The notes under the pieces: model-generated | The model's database searches: none | Told to the model about the DNA's origin: nothing | Seen by the model: only the letters and a program-made list of their open reading frames with translations | Part shown: one piece after another, positions 18,912 to 27,948 of the stretch | How positions within the stretch are numbered: the stretch's first letter is position 1 | How the letters are laid out: every line of letters begins with the position of its first letter | Made by a program: the position numbers and the translations under genes | Source: Clavibacter californiensis | GTDB lineage: Bacteria; Actinomycetota; Actinomycetes; Actinomycetales; Microbacteriaceae | Assembly: GCF_021952865.1 (NCBI RefSeq) | Contig: NZ_CP040792.1 | Coordinates: 2,232,001 to 2,296,000, forward strand | Reading direction: 5' to 3' | Length of the DNA: 64,000 bases

Positions 18912-19871
18912 GTGGCGGATGCCGAGAGGTTCGTGAGCGGACGGCTGCTGGTCGTCGCCTTCGAGGGCTGGAACGATGCGGGCGAGGCCGCCAGCGGTGC
19001 GGTCCGGGCGCTTAAGGACCTGCTCGACCTCGAGGCGGTGTCGTCGGTGGATCCCGAGGACTACTTCGACTTCCAGTTCAACCGCCCCACCATCGGCTTC
19101 GCGGAGGACGGCACCCGCGAGCTGGAGTGGCCGGGCGCCACGCTCTACGGCCCGAAGGACCCGCGGCGACCCGCGCAGGACCTGGCGGCCGACGCGCAGC
19201 TCGGCGTGAGCGGCGACAACGGCGGCAGCATCCACCTCCTGCTCGGCGTCGAGCCGTCCAGGCACTGGACGGCGTTCACCGCCGAGGTGCTCGACGCGGC
19301 GCGCGCGGCCGGCGTCGAGGGCGTCGTGCTGCTCGGGGCGCTGCTGGCCGACGTGCCGCACACGCGGCCCATCTCCGTCTACTCCACGAGCGAGAACGCG
19401 AGCGTGCGGGCGGAGCTCGGCATCGAGCGCAGCACCTACGAGGGGCCCGTCGGGATCCTCAGCATCATCGCCCAGCGCGCCGAGGAGATGGGCATGCCCA
19501 CCGTCTCCCTCTGGGCCTCCGTGCCGCACTACGTGCACAGCGCGCCGTCGCCCAAGGCCACGCTCGCGCTCATCGACAAGCTGGAGGAGATGGTCGACGT
19601 GGTGATCCCGCGCGGCGAGCTCATCCAGGAGGCCGCGACCTGGGAGGCCGGCATCGACCAGCTCGCGGGCGAGGACGAGGACATGGCGTCCTACATCCAG
19701 CAGCTCGAGCAGGCCCGCGACACGGTGGACTCCCCCGAGGCGAGCGGCGAGGCCATCGCGCAGGAGTTCGAGAGGTACCTGCGCCGGGGCGACGGGCCGC
19801 GTGGACGCGGCGACGACCGGCCCGAGGAGCCGTGGCGGCCGAAGGACCCCAAGGACCCCAAGGACCAGTAG
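18912..19871 (+). CDS. PAC2 family protein
   Basis: 319 residues. The PAC2 domain spans about 10-265, with the characteristic LLVVAFEGWNDAGEAAS start, LLLGVEPSRHW and GALLADVPHTRP. The fold is shared with eukaryotic proteasome assembly chaperone 2, but the bacterial function is unknown. The tail repeats Pro-Lys-Asp three times (residues about 309-317), encoded by near-identical 9-base units, so it may vary in length. GTG at 18912 has GGGAG 6 bases upstream. The gene converges on mshC only 15 bases away. In mycobacteria a PAC2 gene likewise lies near mshC. Confidence 0.9.
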   Translation: MADAERFVSGRLLVVAFEGWNDAGEAASGAVRALKDLLDLEAVSSVDPEDYFDFQFNRPTIGFAEDGTRELEWPGATLYGPKDPRRPAQDLAADAQLGVSGDNGGSIHLLLGVEPSRHWTAFTAEVLDAARAAGVEGVVLLGALLADVPHTRPISVYSTSENASVRAELGIERSTYEGPVGILSIIAQRAEEMGMPTVSLWASVPHYVHSAPSPKATLALIDKLEEMVDVVIPRGELIQEAATWEAGIDQLAGEDEDMASYIQQLEQARDTVDSPEASGEAIAQEFERYLRRGDGPRGRGDDRPEEPWRPKDPKDPKDQ

Positions 19872-19886
19872 CGCCCCGCCTCCGGG

Positions 19887-21167
19887 TCAGGCCGCCGGGC
19901 TCCCGAGCGCCACGCCGAGGAGCGCGTCGACCGCGGCCACCTCGACGGGCGTCGCGGGGACGCCGGTCGCGACACGGAGGTCGAGCAGCAGGATCGCGCC
20001 CGGCGTGTCGAGGTCGTCGGCGAGGCGCTCGCGGACGAGCTGCACCAGCTCACCCGGCTCCCCCGCGTCGGCGTCCGTCGACGACGCGTCGGCGGCCCAC
20101 GCATCCCAGGCGGCGAGACGGGTGACGGATTCCGCGAGGAGCGCGTCCGTCCACTCCCAGTCCGAGCGGTAGTGCTGCGCGAGGAGCGCGAGGCGGATGG
20201 CGCGCGGATCCACGCCCGCGGCCCGCAGGCGCGACACGAGCACGAGGTTGCCGAGCGACTTGCTCATCTTCTCGCCCTGGTACGCGACCATGCCGCTGTG
20301 CGCGTAGACGCACGCGAAGTCCTCGCCGGTGAGGGCGGACGCGTGGCCGGCGGACATCTCGTGGTGGGGGAAGATCAGGTCGGATCCGCCGCCCTGCACG
20401 GTGACCGGACGGTCGAGCTTCCGCAGCGCGATGACGGCGCACTCGATGTGCCAGCCGGGGCGGCCTCGCCCGACGACGCTGTCCCACGCGGGCTCGCCGG
20501 CGCGCTCGACGCGCCACAGCAGCGGATCCAGCGGGTCGCGCTTGCCGGGACGCTCGGGGTCGCCGCCGCGCTCGGCCGAGAGCGCGGCCATGGTGTCGCG
20601 GTCGTAGCCGCTCTCGTCGCCGAGGGCCCAGGGGCCGTCCGCGCCGGCGCGGCCGACGTCGAAGTAGAGGTCATGGGCTCCGGCCTCGGCGGCGTCGGGC
20701 GTGGCGACCGGGTAGGCCGTGCCGCGCCGGACGAGCTCCGCGACCGCGGCCGCGACCTCGTCGACGACCTCCGTGACGCCGACGTAGGAGTCGGGCGGCA
20801 GGATCCGCAGGGCCTCCATGTCGGTGCGGAACAGCTCGACCTGCTCGGTGGCCAGGTCGCGCCAGTCGACACCCGTGGCGGTCGCGCGCTCGAGCAGCGG
20901 GTCGTCGACGTCGGTGACGTTCTGCACGTAGGCGACGTCGTACCCGCGGTCGAGCCAGACGCGCTGCAGCGTGTCGAAGGCGAGGTACGTGGACGCGTGG
21001 CCTATGTGGGTCGCGTCGTAGGGCGTGATGCCGCAGACGTAGAGGCCCACGCGGCCGTCGCCCGTGCACTCGGCGGGGCGGACGGATCCGGCGCTCGTGT
21101 CGAACAGGGTCGGGACGGGGGGCTCCCCCGCTACGGCGGGGACGGCGGGGCGTGGCCAGGCGCGCAC
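19887..21167 (-). CDS. mshC: Cysteine--GlcN-Ins ligase MshC (mycothiol synthesis)
   Basis: 426 residues, related to cysteinyl-tRNA synthetase but shorter, lacking the anticodon-binding end. The HIGH-like signature is THIGHASTY (about 53-61) and the KMSKS motif is EKMSKSLGN (about 306-314). Zn ligands include the Cys of YVCGITPYD and those of HIECA and HHEM. It joins Cys to 1-D-myo-inosityl 2-amino-2-deoxy-glucopyranoside, the penultimate step of mycothiol synthesis. GTG at 21167 is 4 bases after the uppP stop, so the two are in one operon. [10 protein letters not shown] matches MshC better than CysS. Confidence 0.94.
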   Translation of the reverse strand: MRAWPRPAVPAVAGEPPVPTLFDTSAGSVRPAECTGDGRVGLYVCGITPYDATHIGHASTYLAFDTLQRVWLDRGYDVAYVQNVTDVDDPLLERATATGVDWRDLATEQVELFRTDMEALRILPPDSYVGVTEVVDEVAAAVAELVRRGTAYPVATPDAAEAGAHDLYFDVGRAGADGPWALGDESGYDRDTMAALSAERGGDPERPGKRDPLDPLLWRVERAGEPAWDSVVGRGRPGWHIECAVIALRKLDRPVTVQGGGSDLIFPHHEMSAGHASALTGEDFACVYAHSGMVAYQGEKMSKSLGNLVLVSRLRAAGVDPRAIRLALLAQHYRSDWEWTDALLAESVTRLAAWDAWAADASSTDADAGEPGELVQLVRERLADDLDTPGAILLLDLRVATGVPATPVEVAAVDALLGVALGSPAA

Positions 21168-21171
21168 GGGA

Positions 21172-21990
21172 TCAGGCCGCGATCGCGCCGGTGCCGAGCA
21201 GCACCAGGAGCACGACGCCGAGGGCGACGCGGTAGACCACGAACGGCATGAACGTGCGGGTGGAGATGTACCGCATGAGGCCCGCGATGACCGCGAGGCC
21301 CACGATGAACGCGATGAGGGTCGCGACCGCGGTCTGCCCGGCGCCGGCCTGGCCGGTCTCGTCGAAGCTCTTCACGAGCTCGTACAGGCCGCTGCCGAAG
21401 ACCGCGGGCACGGCGAGGAGGAACGAGTACTCCGCGGCGACCGGCCGGGAGTAGCCGAACGCGCGCGCGGCCGTGGTGGTCGCGCCCGAGCGCGAGACGC
21501 CGGGGACGAGGGCGAGGGCCTGCGCGATGCCGATGCTCACGCCGTGCCCGTAGGTCATGTCCTTCTCGAGGCGGTCGCTGCGGCTGTAGCGGTCGGCGAG
21601 GCCGAGCAGGATGCCGAAGACGATGAGCACGATCGCCACGATCCAGAGCGAGCGGAACGTGGAGCGGATGGTGTCCTGGAAGAGGTACCCCGCGATGCCG
21701 ATGGGGACTGTGCCGATGATGACGAGCCAGCCCATGCGCACGTCCGGGTCGCCCTTCGGCATCCCGCCGCGGAGCGAGCGGGTCCACGCCGAGAGGACCT
21801 TGCCGATGCGCTTGCGGAAGAAGACCACGACCGCGAGCTCGGTGCCGAGCTGCGTGATGGCGGTGAACGTGGCTCCCGGGTCGCCGCCCATGAAGAGCCC
21901 GGCGATGCGGAGGTGCGCGCTCGAGGATATGGGCAGGAATTCGGTCAGGCCCTGGACGAGGCCCAGGATGATCGCCTCGAGATAGCTCAA
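21172..21990 (-). CDS. uppP: Undecaprenyl-diphosphatase UppP (BacA)
   Basis: 272 residues, a multi-helix membrane protein. The two family motifs are present: [14 protein letters not shown] (about 15-28) and [20 protein letters not shown] (about 155-175). It regenerates undecaprenyl phosphate for cell-wall synthesis and can give bacitracin tolerance. The start is a TTG at 21990, supported by GGAG 7 bases upstream and by the SYLEAIILG beginning typical of the family. It lies 42 bases after the M20 peptidase and directly before mshC, a pairing also known in mycobacteria. Confidence 0.95.
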   Translation of the reverse strand: MSYLEAIILGLVQGLTEFLPISSSAHLRIAGLFMGGDPGATFTAITQLGTELAVVVFFRKRIGKVLSAWTRSLRGGMPKGDPDVRMGWLVIIGTVPIGIAGYLFQDTIRSTFRSLWIVAIVLIVFGILLGLADRYSRSDRLEKDMTYGHGVSIGIAQALALVPGVSRSGATTTAARAFGYSRPVAAEYSFLLAVPAVFGSGLYELVKSFDETGQAGAGQTAVATLIAFIVGLAVIAGLMRYISTRTFMPFVVYRVALGVVLLVLLGTGAIAA

Positions 21991-22032
21991 GCGTGCACTC
22001 CAAGTGTCGGGTGGCCCACCTGGGGCTCGGAT

Positions 22033-23343
22033 CTAGTAGTTCAGGAGGAGGTCGCGGAGGACCTGCCTCCCGAAGACTAGTGCGTCGAGCGGGACCCTCT
22101 CGTCGACGCCGTGGAACATCGACGGGAAGTCCATGGACGCCGGGAGCTTGAGCGGCGCGAAGCCATATCCGGTGATCCCGAGGAGGCTGAGCGCCTTGTT
22201 GTCCGTGCCCCCGGAGAGCATGTAGGGCAGGACCTCGGCCTCGGGGTCGTGCATGCCCAGGGTGGCGACCATGGCGTCGACGAGCGGTCCCTCGAAGGGG
22301 TTCTCGAGGCCGACGTCCTGGTGCACGATGCGGACCTCGACGCCGTCGCCCGCGAGCTCCCGGACGCGTGCGAGCACCTCGTCCTCCTCGCCCGGCAGGA
22401 CGCGGATGTCGATGAGCGCCTCCGCCGTGTCGGGGATCACGTTGTGCTTGTAGCCGGCGTGCAGGAGCGTCGGGTTGGTCGTGGTGCGCAGCGTCGCGGC
22501 GATGAACTTCGACGCGGTGCCCGTGGCGATCGCGAGGTCGTCCGGCGTGACCTGCTTCGGGTCGGCCCCCACGATGCGGGCGATCTCGTCGAGCAGCTGG
22601 CGCGTCGTGTCGGTGAGGTGGACGGGCCACTCCTCCATGCCGATCCGCGCGACCGCGCCCGCGAGCCGCGTGACGGCGTTGTCGCGGTTGACCTGCGAGC
22701 CGTGGCCCGCGGTGCCCGTGGCGACGAGGCGGATCCAGACGAGGGCCTTCTCGCCCGTCTGCAGCAGGTAGGCGCGCTTCCCGGCGAGGTCGATGGAGTA
22801 GCCGCCGACCTCGCTGATGGCCTCGGTCGCGCCCGCGAACCACTCGGGCCGGTTCTCGACGACGTAGGCGGAGCCGAGCACGCCGCCCGCCTCCTCGTCG
22901 GAGAAGAAGCCCATGATCAGGTCGCGCTCGGGCGCGCGGCCCGAGGTGATGATCTCCTGGAGCGCGGTGATCATCATCGCGTCCATGTTCTTCATGTCCA
23001 CGGCGCCGCGACCCCAGAGCATCCCGTCCTTGATGACGCCGCCGAACGGGTCGACGGACCAGTTCGCGGGGTCGGCGGGCACGACGTCGAGGTGGCCGTG
23101 GACGACGAGCGCGGGCTTGTCGCGGTTGCGGCCCGGGATGCGCGCGAGGACGCTCGTGCGACCGGGCGCGGCGTCGATGAGCTCGGGCGCCAGCCCCAGG
23201 TCCTTGAGATGCTGCTCGACGTACTCCGCGGCCTCCGTCTCCCCCTCCGACCGGCCCTCGCCGTGGTTGGTGGTGTCGAACCGGATGAGGTCGCGGGCGA
23301 TCCGGGCGGTGGCGTCGAGGTCGTCGGGGAGCGTGTCGGTCAT
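22033..23343 (-). CDS. M20/M25/M40 family metallopeptidase
   Basis: 436 residues, the usual length. Metal-site residues lie in VVHGHLDVVPAD (His and catalytic Asp), GRGAVDMKN (bridging Asp) and FFSDEEAGG (general base and ligand Glu). A dimerisation (lid) domain occupies the middle (about 190-340), and a C-terminal His ligand lies near MFHGVDERV. It should cleave a small peptide or N-acyl amino acid; related proteins are annotated as dipeptidases or succinyl-diaminopimelate desuccinylase-like. ATG at 23343 has no ribosome binding site and a TAGCGT hexamer 6 bases upstream. uppP and mshC lie downstream on the same strand. Confidence 0.92.
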   Translation of the reverse strand: MTDTLPDDLDATARIARDLIRFDTTNHGEGRSEGETEAAEYVEQHLKDLGLAPELIDAAPGRTSVLARIPGRNRDKPALVVHGHLDVVPADPANWSVDPFGGVIKDGMLWGRGAVDMKNMDAMMITALQEIITSGRAPERDLIMGFFSDEEAGGVLGSAYVVENRPEWFAGATEAISEVGGYSIDLAGKRAYLLQTGEKALVWIRLVATGTAGHGSQVNRDNAVTRLAGAVARIGMEEWPVHLTDTTRQLLDEIARIVGADPKQVTPDDLAIATGTASKFIAATLRTTTNPTLLHAGYKHNVIPDTAEALIDIRVLPGEEDEVLARVRELAGDGVEVRIVHQDVGLENPFEGPLVDAMVATLGMHDPEAEVLPYMLSGGTDNKALSLLGITGYGFAPLKLPASMDFPSMFHGVDERVPLDALVFGRQVLRDLLLNY

Positions 23344-23349
23344 GGGTCC

Positions 23350-23355
23350 ACGCTA
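23350..23355 (-). promoter_or_regulatory. Leaderless-type -10 (TAGCGT) for the M20 peptidase operon
   Basis: TAGCGT ends 6 bases before the ATG at 23343. Confidence 0.5.
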
Positions 23356-23413
23356 TCGAGGCCGGACGCGGGCGTCCTGTCGCCGGGTGGTCGGGGAGCC
23401 TCCCGGGCCGTGC

Positions 23414-23419
23414 TAATGT
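23414..23419 (+). promoter_or_regulatory. Candidate -10 (TAATGT) of tRNA-Leu
   Basis: TAATGT is 38 bases before the tRNA 5' end. No clear -35 is visible. Confidence 0.35.
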
Positions 23420-23457
23420 CGTCTCTCGGCAGCCGGAGACGGCGGGCCGCGCATCCT

Positions 23458-23543
23458 GTCCGGATGGCGGAATTGGTAGACGCGCTAGCTTGAGGTGCTA
23501 GTGCCCGTATTAGGGCGTGGGGGTTCAAGTCCCCCTTCGGACA
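23458..23543 (+). tRNA. tRNA-Leu (anticodon GAG)
   Basis: An 86-base class II tRNA with a long variable arm. The acceptor stem pairs GTCCGGA with TTCGGAC (one G-T wobble). The anticodon stem pairs CTAGC with GCTAG around the loop TTGAGGT, giving anticodon GAG. The T-arm pairs GGGGG with CCCCC around TTCAAGT. The 3' CCA is not encoded. GAG reads CUC and CUU, codons common in this GC-rich genome. Confidence 0.97.
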
Positions 23544-23549
23544 CACACG

Positions 23550-23585
23550 AGAGCCGGTCGGATCCACGAGGATCCGGCCGGCTCT
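23550..23585 (+). terminator. Hairpin after tRNA-Leu
   Basis: Sixteen-base arms (23550-23565 and 23570-23585, one G-T pair) and a 4-base loop start 7 bases past the tRNA. Confidence 0.7.
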
Positions 23586-23629
23586 TCTGCGTTGAGGCCC
23601 CGCTCCTCTCTTCTCGCGGCGGGCCCGGC

Positions 23630-23635
23630 TACAGT
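23630..23635 (+). promoter_or_regulatory. Candidate -10 (TACAGT) of corA
   Basis: TACAGT is 46 bases before the corA ATG. A GC-only palindrome (23645-23656) lies in the leader. Confidence 0.35.
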
Positions 23636-23681
23636 CGCACTCGGCCCGCGCGCGGGTCCCCCGACCCGAGAGCGAGATCCG

Positions 23682-24698
23682 ATGACCGTCGTCGACAGCG
23701 CCGTGTACGTGCAGGGGGTCCGCACCGCGGATCCCGAGAGCCTCGACGAGACGTTCGAGGTGATGCGGGAGCGCCAGGGCCTCGCGTGGATCGGCCTGTA
23801 CCGGCCGGACCCGGAGGAGCTGCACCGCGTCGCCGACGAGTTCGGCCTGCACCCGCTCGCCGTCGAGGACGCGCTCAGCGGGCACCAGCGCTCGAAGATG
23901 GAGCGCTACGGCGACACGTGGTTCGTGGTGCTCCGCCCCGCGCGGTACCTCGACGCCGACGAGCGCGTCGAGTTCGGGGAGCTGCACGTCTTCGTCGGGC
24001 CCGACTTCGTCGTCACCATCCGCCACGCGGAGTCGCCCGACCTCGCCGCCGTCCGGCACCGCCTCGAGGAGGACCGCGAGCTCCTCGCGCTCGGGCCGCG
24101 CGCCGTCATGTACGCGATCCTCGACCAGGTCGTCGACGAGTACGGCCCCGTCGCCGCGGGCCTCGAGGACGACGTCGACGAGATCGAGGACCAGATCTTC
24201 GGCGCCGACCCCGACGTCTCCCGCCGCATCTACGCGCTGATGCGCGAGGTCACCTCGTTCCAGCGGGCGACGGCGCCACTGGGCTCCATCCTCGACGACC
24301 TGCGGCGGCGCGCCGAGGAGCACGACGTCGACCTCGAGCTCCGCCGCGGCTTCCGCGACGTGCACGACCACGTCATCCGGGTCGCCGAGCGCGCCGACGC
24401 CTTCCGCACGCTGCTGCAGAACGCGCTCACCGTGCACACGACGCTCGTCGGCCAGCGTCAGAACGACGAGATGAAGAAGCTCACCGAGACGAGCCTCGCC
24501 CAGAACGACCAGGTGAAGCGGATCTCCTCCTGGGCCGCGATCCTGTTCGCGCCGACGCTCGTCGGCACCATCTACGGCATGAACTTCGTCAACATGCCGG
24601 AGCTGCAGTGGACCTACGGCTATCCGCTCGCGCTCGGCCTGATGGTCCTGATGGGCGTGATCCTCTACGCCGCGTTCCGGAAGCGCGGCTGGATCTGA
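23682..24698 (+). CDS. corA: CorA-family Mg/Co transporter
   Basis: 338 residues. A soluble N-terminal funnel domain (about 1-270, including a long charged helix) is followed by two C-terminal membrane helices. The family signature YGMNF lies at the end of the first helix (about residue 300), as needed for ion selection. It forms a pentameric channel for Mg and related divalent ions. I chose the ATG at 23682: the frame is open further upstream, but that part crosses the tRNA terminator. Weak GAGAGCGAG precedes it. Confidence 0.94.
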   Translation: MTVVDSAVYVQGVRTADPESLDETFEVMRERQGLAWIGLYRPDPEELHRVADEFGLHPLAVEDALSGHQRSKMERYGDTWFVVLRPARYLDADERVEFGELHVFVGPDFVVTIRHAESPDLAAVRHRLEEDRELLALGPRAVMYAILDQVVDEYGPVAAGLEDDVDEIEDQIFGADPDVSRRIYALMREVTSFQRATAPLGSILDDLRRRAEEHDVDLELRRGFRDVHDHVIRVAERADAFRTLLQNALTVHTTLVGQRQNDEMKKLTETSLAQNDQVKRISSWAAILFAPTLVGTIYGMNFVNMPELQWTYGYPLALGLMVLMGVILYAAFRKRGWI

Positions 24699-24729
24699 TC
24701 CCCGGTCGAGTCGGCCATCCGGCGCGGCG

Positions 24730-24735
24730 TAGGGT
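24730..24735 (+). promoter_or_regulatory. Leaderless-type -10 (TAGGGT) for the epimerase gene
   Basis: TAGGGT ends 6 bases before the ATG at 24742. Confidence 0.5.
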
Positions 24736-24741
24736 GACGGG

Positions 24742-25707
24742 ATGCGTGTCGTCGTCATCGGAGCCACCGGCCACATCGGGACCTTCCTCGTCCCCCGACT
24801 CGTCGAATCCGGTCACGACGTCGTCGCGGTGAGCCGCGGCACCCGCGAGCCCTACCGCGAGTCGCCCCTGTGGGACCGCGTCGAGCGCGTGCGCGTCGAC
24901 CGCGACGCCGAGGACGCCGCCGGCACCTTCGCCGACCGGATCGCCGCCCTGTCCCCCGAGGTCGTCGTCGACCTGGTGTGCTTCACGCCGGAATCGGCGC
25001 GCCACCTCGTCGAAGGGCTCCGCGGACGCGTGCGGCACCTCGTGCACATCGGCAGCATCTGGACCCACGGCCTCAGCACCGCCCTGCCGCTGCGGGAGGA
25101 CGACCCGAAGGAGCCGTTCGGCGAGTACGGCGTGCAGAAGGCGGAGATCGAGCGCTACCTGATCGCCGAGTCGCGGTCGGGCGGCGTGCCCTGCACGGTG
25201 GTGCACCCGGGTCACATCAGCGGCGGCGGCTGGCCCGTGATCACGCCCCTGGGCAACCTCGACCCCGGGGTGTGGACCGCGCTCGCGACCGGCGGCCGGC
25301 TCGCCGTGCCGGGTTCGGGCAGCGAGACGATGCACCACGTGCACGCCGACGACGTCGCGCAGGTCGTGCAGCTCGCGATCGCCAACCGCGAGACGAGCGT
25401 CGGCGAGAGCTTCCACGCCGTCTCGGACCGCGCGCTCTCGGTGCGCGGCTTCGCCCGCGCGGCAGCCGCCTGGTTCGGCCGCGAGCCCGAGCTGGAGCAC
25501 CTCGACTGGGACGGGTTCCGCGCCCGCACCGAGCCTGGTCACGCCGACGCCAGCTGGGAGCACCTGAGCCGCAGCCACGTCGCGAGCATCGACAAGGCCC
25601 GCGACGTCCTCGGCTATGCGCCGCGGTTCACGAGCGAGCAGGCCGCGCGCGAGGCCGTCGAGTGGATGGTGCGCGCGGGCGATCTGGACGTCCCGCTCCC
25701 CCGCTGA
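24742..25707 (+). CDS. NAD-dependent epimerase/dehydratase-like protein (extended SDR)
   Basis: 321 residues. The nucleotide-binding motif is GATGHIG (residues 7-13). YGVQKAEIE (near residue 131) gives a YxxxK-like motif, Tyr-Gly-Val-Gln-Lys, as in extended SDRs. HHVHADDVAQVVQLAI resembles the C-terminal substrate-domain boundary of NAD epimerases. The substrate is unknown; a nucleotide sugar or isoflavone-reductase-like role is possible. It looks monocistronic with a leaderless promoter and converges on the J-domain gene 8 bases away. Confidence 0.88.
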   Translation: MRVVVIGATGHIGTFLVPRLVESGHDVVAVSRGTREPYRESPLWDRVERVRVDRDAEDAAGTFADRIAALSPEVVVDLVCFTPESARHLVEGLRGRVRHLVHIGSIWTHGLSTALPLREDDPKEPFGEYGVQKAEIERYLIAESRSGGVPCTVVHPGHISGGGWPVITPLGNLDPGVWTALATGGRLAVPGSGSETMHHVHADDVAQVVQLAIANRETSVGESFHAVSDRALSVRGFARAAAAWFGREPELEHLDWDGFRARTEPGHADASWEHLSRSHVASIDKARDVLGYAPRFTSEQAAREAVEWMVRAGDLDVPLPR

Positions 25708-25715
25708 CCCGGACG

Positions 25716-27056
25716 CTAGACGAAGCGCGCGTCGAGCACGAGGCGCGTGCGGACCGCCAGCAGGCGCTCCGCATCCATCGCGTGGAGACCGGGCAGTCCC
25801 GCGGCGACGTGGTCCGCGAGCAGCGTGCGGGCGACCGCGTAGGCAGGGAGCGCGTGCGGATCGTCGGCCGCGTGCAGGACGACGGGCGCGGCGCCGAGGA
25901 CCCCGGACGGCAACGAGAGCACGAGGCCGACCACGGGAACGTCCATCTCGCGGGCGAGGGCACGGGCGCGGCCGTCGAGACCGCGGAGCGCGGCGTCGCG
26001 CGCCGACGGATCCGTGGCGCCGGCGGATCCCGCGGGCACCGACTCGACCGCGACGAGCCCCTGCGGGCCGAGCACGAGGTGGTCGATCGCGTCGCCCGAG
26101 CGCGGCACGGCCACGCCGTTCCAGAACGCGTAGGACGGCCCGAGCTCCATCAGCTCGCGCGCGGTCTCCTCCTGGGCGACGGCGGCCCGCAGCGCCTCGG
26201 AGGCGGCCGCGGGCACCTCGGCGACGAGGTCCGGAGCGTACGCGTCGGCCTCGAAGCGCCGGCGCAGCCCCTCGAGGCGGGCGAGTCGCGCGCTGTAGGC
26301 GGCCATGAGGTCGGGGTAGGCGCGGAGGGCCCGCTCGTGCGCGATGGCCTCCTGCTGCAGCCGCTCCGCCGCGCGGCGTCGCGGCTCCTCGGAGCGGAAC
26401 CAGGCGCGTCCGATCGGACCCGCGGCGGCGAGGCCGGCGGCCGCGCCCACGACGAGGCCCACGGCGGCGGCCAGCGCGCCCAGGCCGGAGACGAGCAGGG
26501 TCAGGGCGAGCAGGACGCCGAGCACGGGCGGTGCGATCGCGCGCGCACGCCGGACGTAGGGCTCCGGCCGGTCGGACAGCGCCGCGCCCCCGCGGGGCGG
26601 GACGGGAGCGGCGGGAACGGAGGGCTCCGCGGGATCAGCCAGCCACTCGCGCACGAGGGCCAGGTAGCGGAGCCGGGCGAAGCCGCCCGGGTGCCCGAAG
26701 CTGCGGGTGCGCGCGGCGGGACGGGCGCGCGGCGCCCCGGGACGGCCGCGGCGGGACGCCGGGTCCCACGCCTCGCCGGCCGATGTGGAGCCCGGGGATG
26801 CGGGGTGCGCGCGCCCGACGGGATCCTCCGGGGCCGGGGCCTCGCGGAGCGTGCGCTCGTAGCGGGCGCGGCTCTCGGGATCGCCCACGGCCTCGAACGC
26901 GTCGCGCACGGCCTGGAACGCGTCGGCGCTGCCGCCCATGTCGGGGTGGGCGTCCCGCACGCGGCGACGGTAGGCACGGCGGATCTCGTCCTGCGACGCG
27001 GACGGCTCGACGCCGAGCACGGCGTACGCGTCGGCATCGCGCGACGGGACGGGCAT
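25716..27056 (-). CDS. Membrane-bound J-domain protein with C-terminal NERD-like domain
   Basis: 446 residues. The N-terminal J domain (about 8-70) has the intact HPD motif at 37-39, so it can stimulate an Hsp70 (DnaK). A Pro/Ala/Arg-rich linker follows, then two adjacent hydrophobic segments (about 175-213) and a charged, probably coiled region (225-300). The last part (about 308-445) contains GVAVPRSGDAIDHLVLGPQGLVAVES, resembling the NERD nuclease-related fold, where Asp and Glu form the metal site. The J domain is certain; the NERD assignment is tentative. It may tether DnaK to the membrane. ATG at 27056 follows GAGGAG. Confidence 0.82.
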   Translation of the reverse strand: MPVPSRDADAYAVLGVEPSASQDEIRRAYRRRVRDAHPDMGGSADAFQAVRDAFEAVGDPESRARYERTLREAPAPEDPVGRAHPASPGSTSAGEAWDPASRRGRPGAPRARPAARTRSFGHPGGFARLRYLALVREWLADPAEPSVPAAPVPPRGGAALSDRPEPYVRRARAIAPPVLGVLLALTLLVSGLGALAAAVGLVVGAAAGLAAAGPIGRAWFRSEEPRRRAAERLQQEAIAHERALRAYPDLMAAYSARLARLEGLRRRFEADAYAPDLVAEVPAAASEALRAAVAQEETARELMELGPSYAFWNGVAVPRSGDAIDHLVLGPQGLVAVESVPAGSAGATDPSARDAALRGLDGRARALAREMDVPVVGLVLSLPSGVLGAAPVVLHAADDPHALPAYAVARTLLADHVAAGLPGLHAMDAERLLAVRTRLVLDARFV

Positions 27057-27101
27057 CGGTGGCTCCTCGCGGGAACCGGTCGGGCGGCTCCCAGGATCAC
27101 G

Positions 27102-27107
27102 AGCGTA
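27102..27107 (-). promoter_or_regulatory. Candidate -10 (TACGCT) of the J-domain gene
   Basis: TACGCT on the minus strand is 45 bases before the ATG at 27056, with a GAGGAG site in the leader. Confidence 0.35.
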
Positions 27108-27248
27108 TGCGAGCGCGCCTGGACGACCCCCGAGCGCGCGTGCGCGGTCGCCGGTACATCACGACAGCGCGCGCGCCCGCCCGCGCCGGGCGCGGGATAC
27201 CACCGCGGGGCGGCCGCTGGCGAACTTCGCGCATCCGGGTCGCCTGCG

Positions 27249-27254
27249 TAAGGT
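27249..27254 (+). promoter_or_regulatory. Candidate -10 (TAAGGT) of the osmoprotectant transporter operon
   Basis: TAAGGT lies 52 bases before the first permease ATG. A GAGGAG ribosome binding site is in the leader. No operator was recognised. Confidence 0.4.
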
Positions 27255-27306
27255 GAGCCACCGCCGATGCCCCTCCCGGTGACCGACACATCCTGAGGAG
27301 ACCGAC

Positions 27307-27948
27307 ATGTGGGACTTCCTGTCCTCCCGCGCCGACCAGATCGCGTTCTCCGCGTGGCAGCACCTCAGCCTCGTGGTGCAGTGCCTCGCGCTCGCGACCG
27401 TGATCGCCGTGGGGATCGCGGCGCTCGTCTACCGCAGCCGCCCGCTGAGCTCGCTGGCCAACAGCGTCTCGGCGATCGGGCTGACGCTCCCCGCGTTCGC
27501 GCTGGTGGGGCTGCTCATCGCGCCGCTCGGGTTCGGCGTCGCGCCGGCCGTCGCGGTCGTCACGTTCTTCGCCGTGCTGCCGATCCTGCGCAACGCGGTG
27601 GTCGGCCTCACGGGGATCGACCCCGCGATCGTGGAGTCCGCACGCGGCATCGGCATGGGGCGCGTCCGCACCCTGCTGCGCGTCGAGCTGCCACTCGCCT
27701 GGCCCGTCATCCTCGGCGGCATCCGCGTGTCCGCGCAGATGGTCATGGGGATCGCCGCGGTCGCCGCCTACGTGCTCGGCCCCGGGCTCGGCGGCTTCAT
27801 CTTCTCCGGGCTCTCCCGCCTCGGCGGCGCGAACGCGACCGAGTCCGTCCTCACGGGCGTCATCGGCGTCGTCCTGCTCGCCCTCCTGCTCGACCTCGTC
27901 CTCGTCGGCATCGGCCGGCTCACCACTCCGAGAGGCATCCGTGTCTGA
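27307..27948 (+). CDS. Osmoprotectant (glycine betaine/carnitine/choline-type) ABC transporter permease 1
   Basis: 213 residues, the size of OpuCB/OpuBB permeases, with five to six membrane helices. The EAA-type loop contacting the ATPase reads VESARGIGMGRVRTLLRVELPLAWPVI (about 109-135). It forms the channel together with the second permease encoded downstream. ATG follows GAGGAG. Its end overlaps the ATPase gene by 8 bases. It is the first gene of a four-gene operon: permease, ATPase, permease, binding protein. Confidence 0.92.
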   Translation: MWDFLSSRADQIAFSAWQHLSLVVQCLALATVIAVGIAALVYRSRPLSSLANSVSAIGLTLPAFALVGLLIAPLGFGVAPAVAVVTFFAVLPILRNAVVGLTGIDPAIVESARGIGMGRVRTLLRVELPLAWPVILGGIRVSAQMVMGIAAVAAYVLGPGLGGFIFSGLSRLGGANATESVLTGVIGVVLLALLLDLVLVGIGRLTTPRGIRV

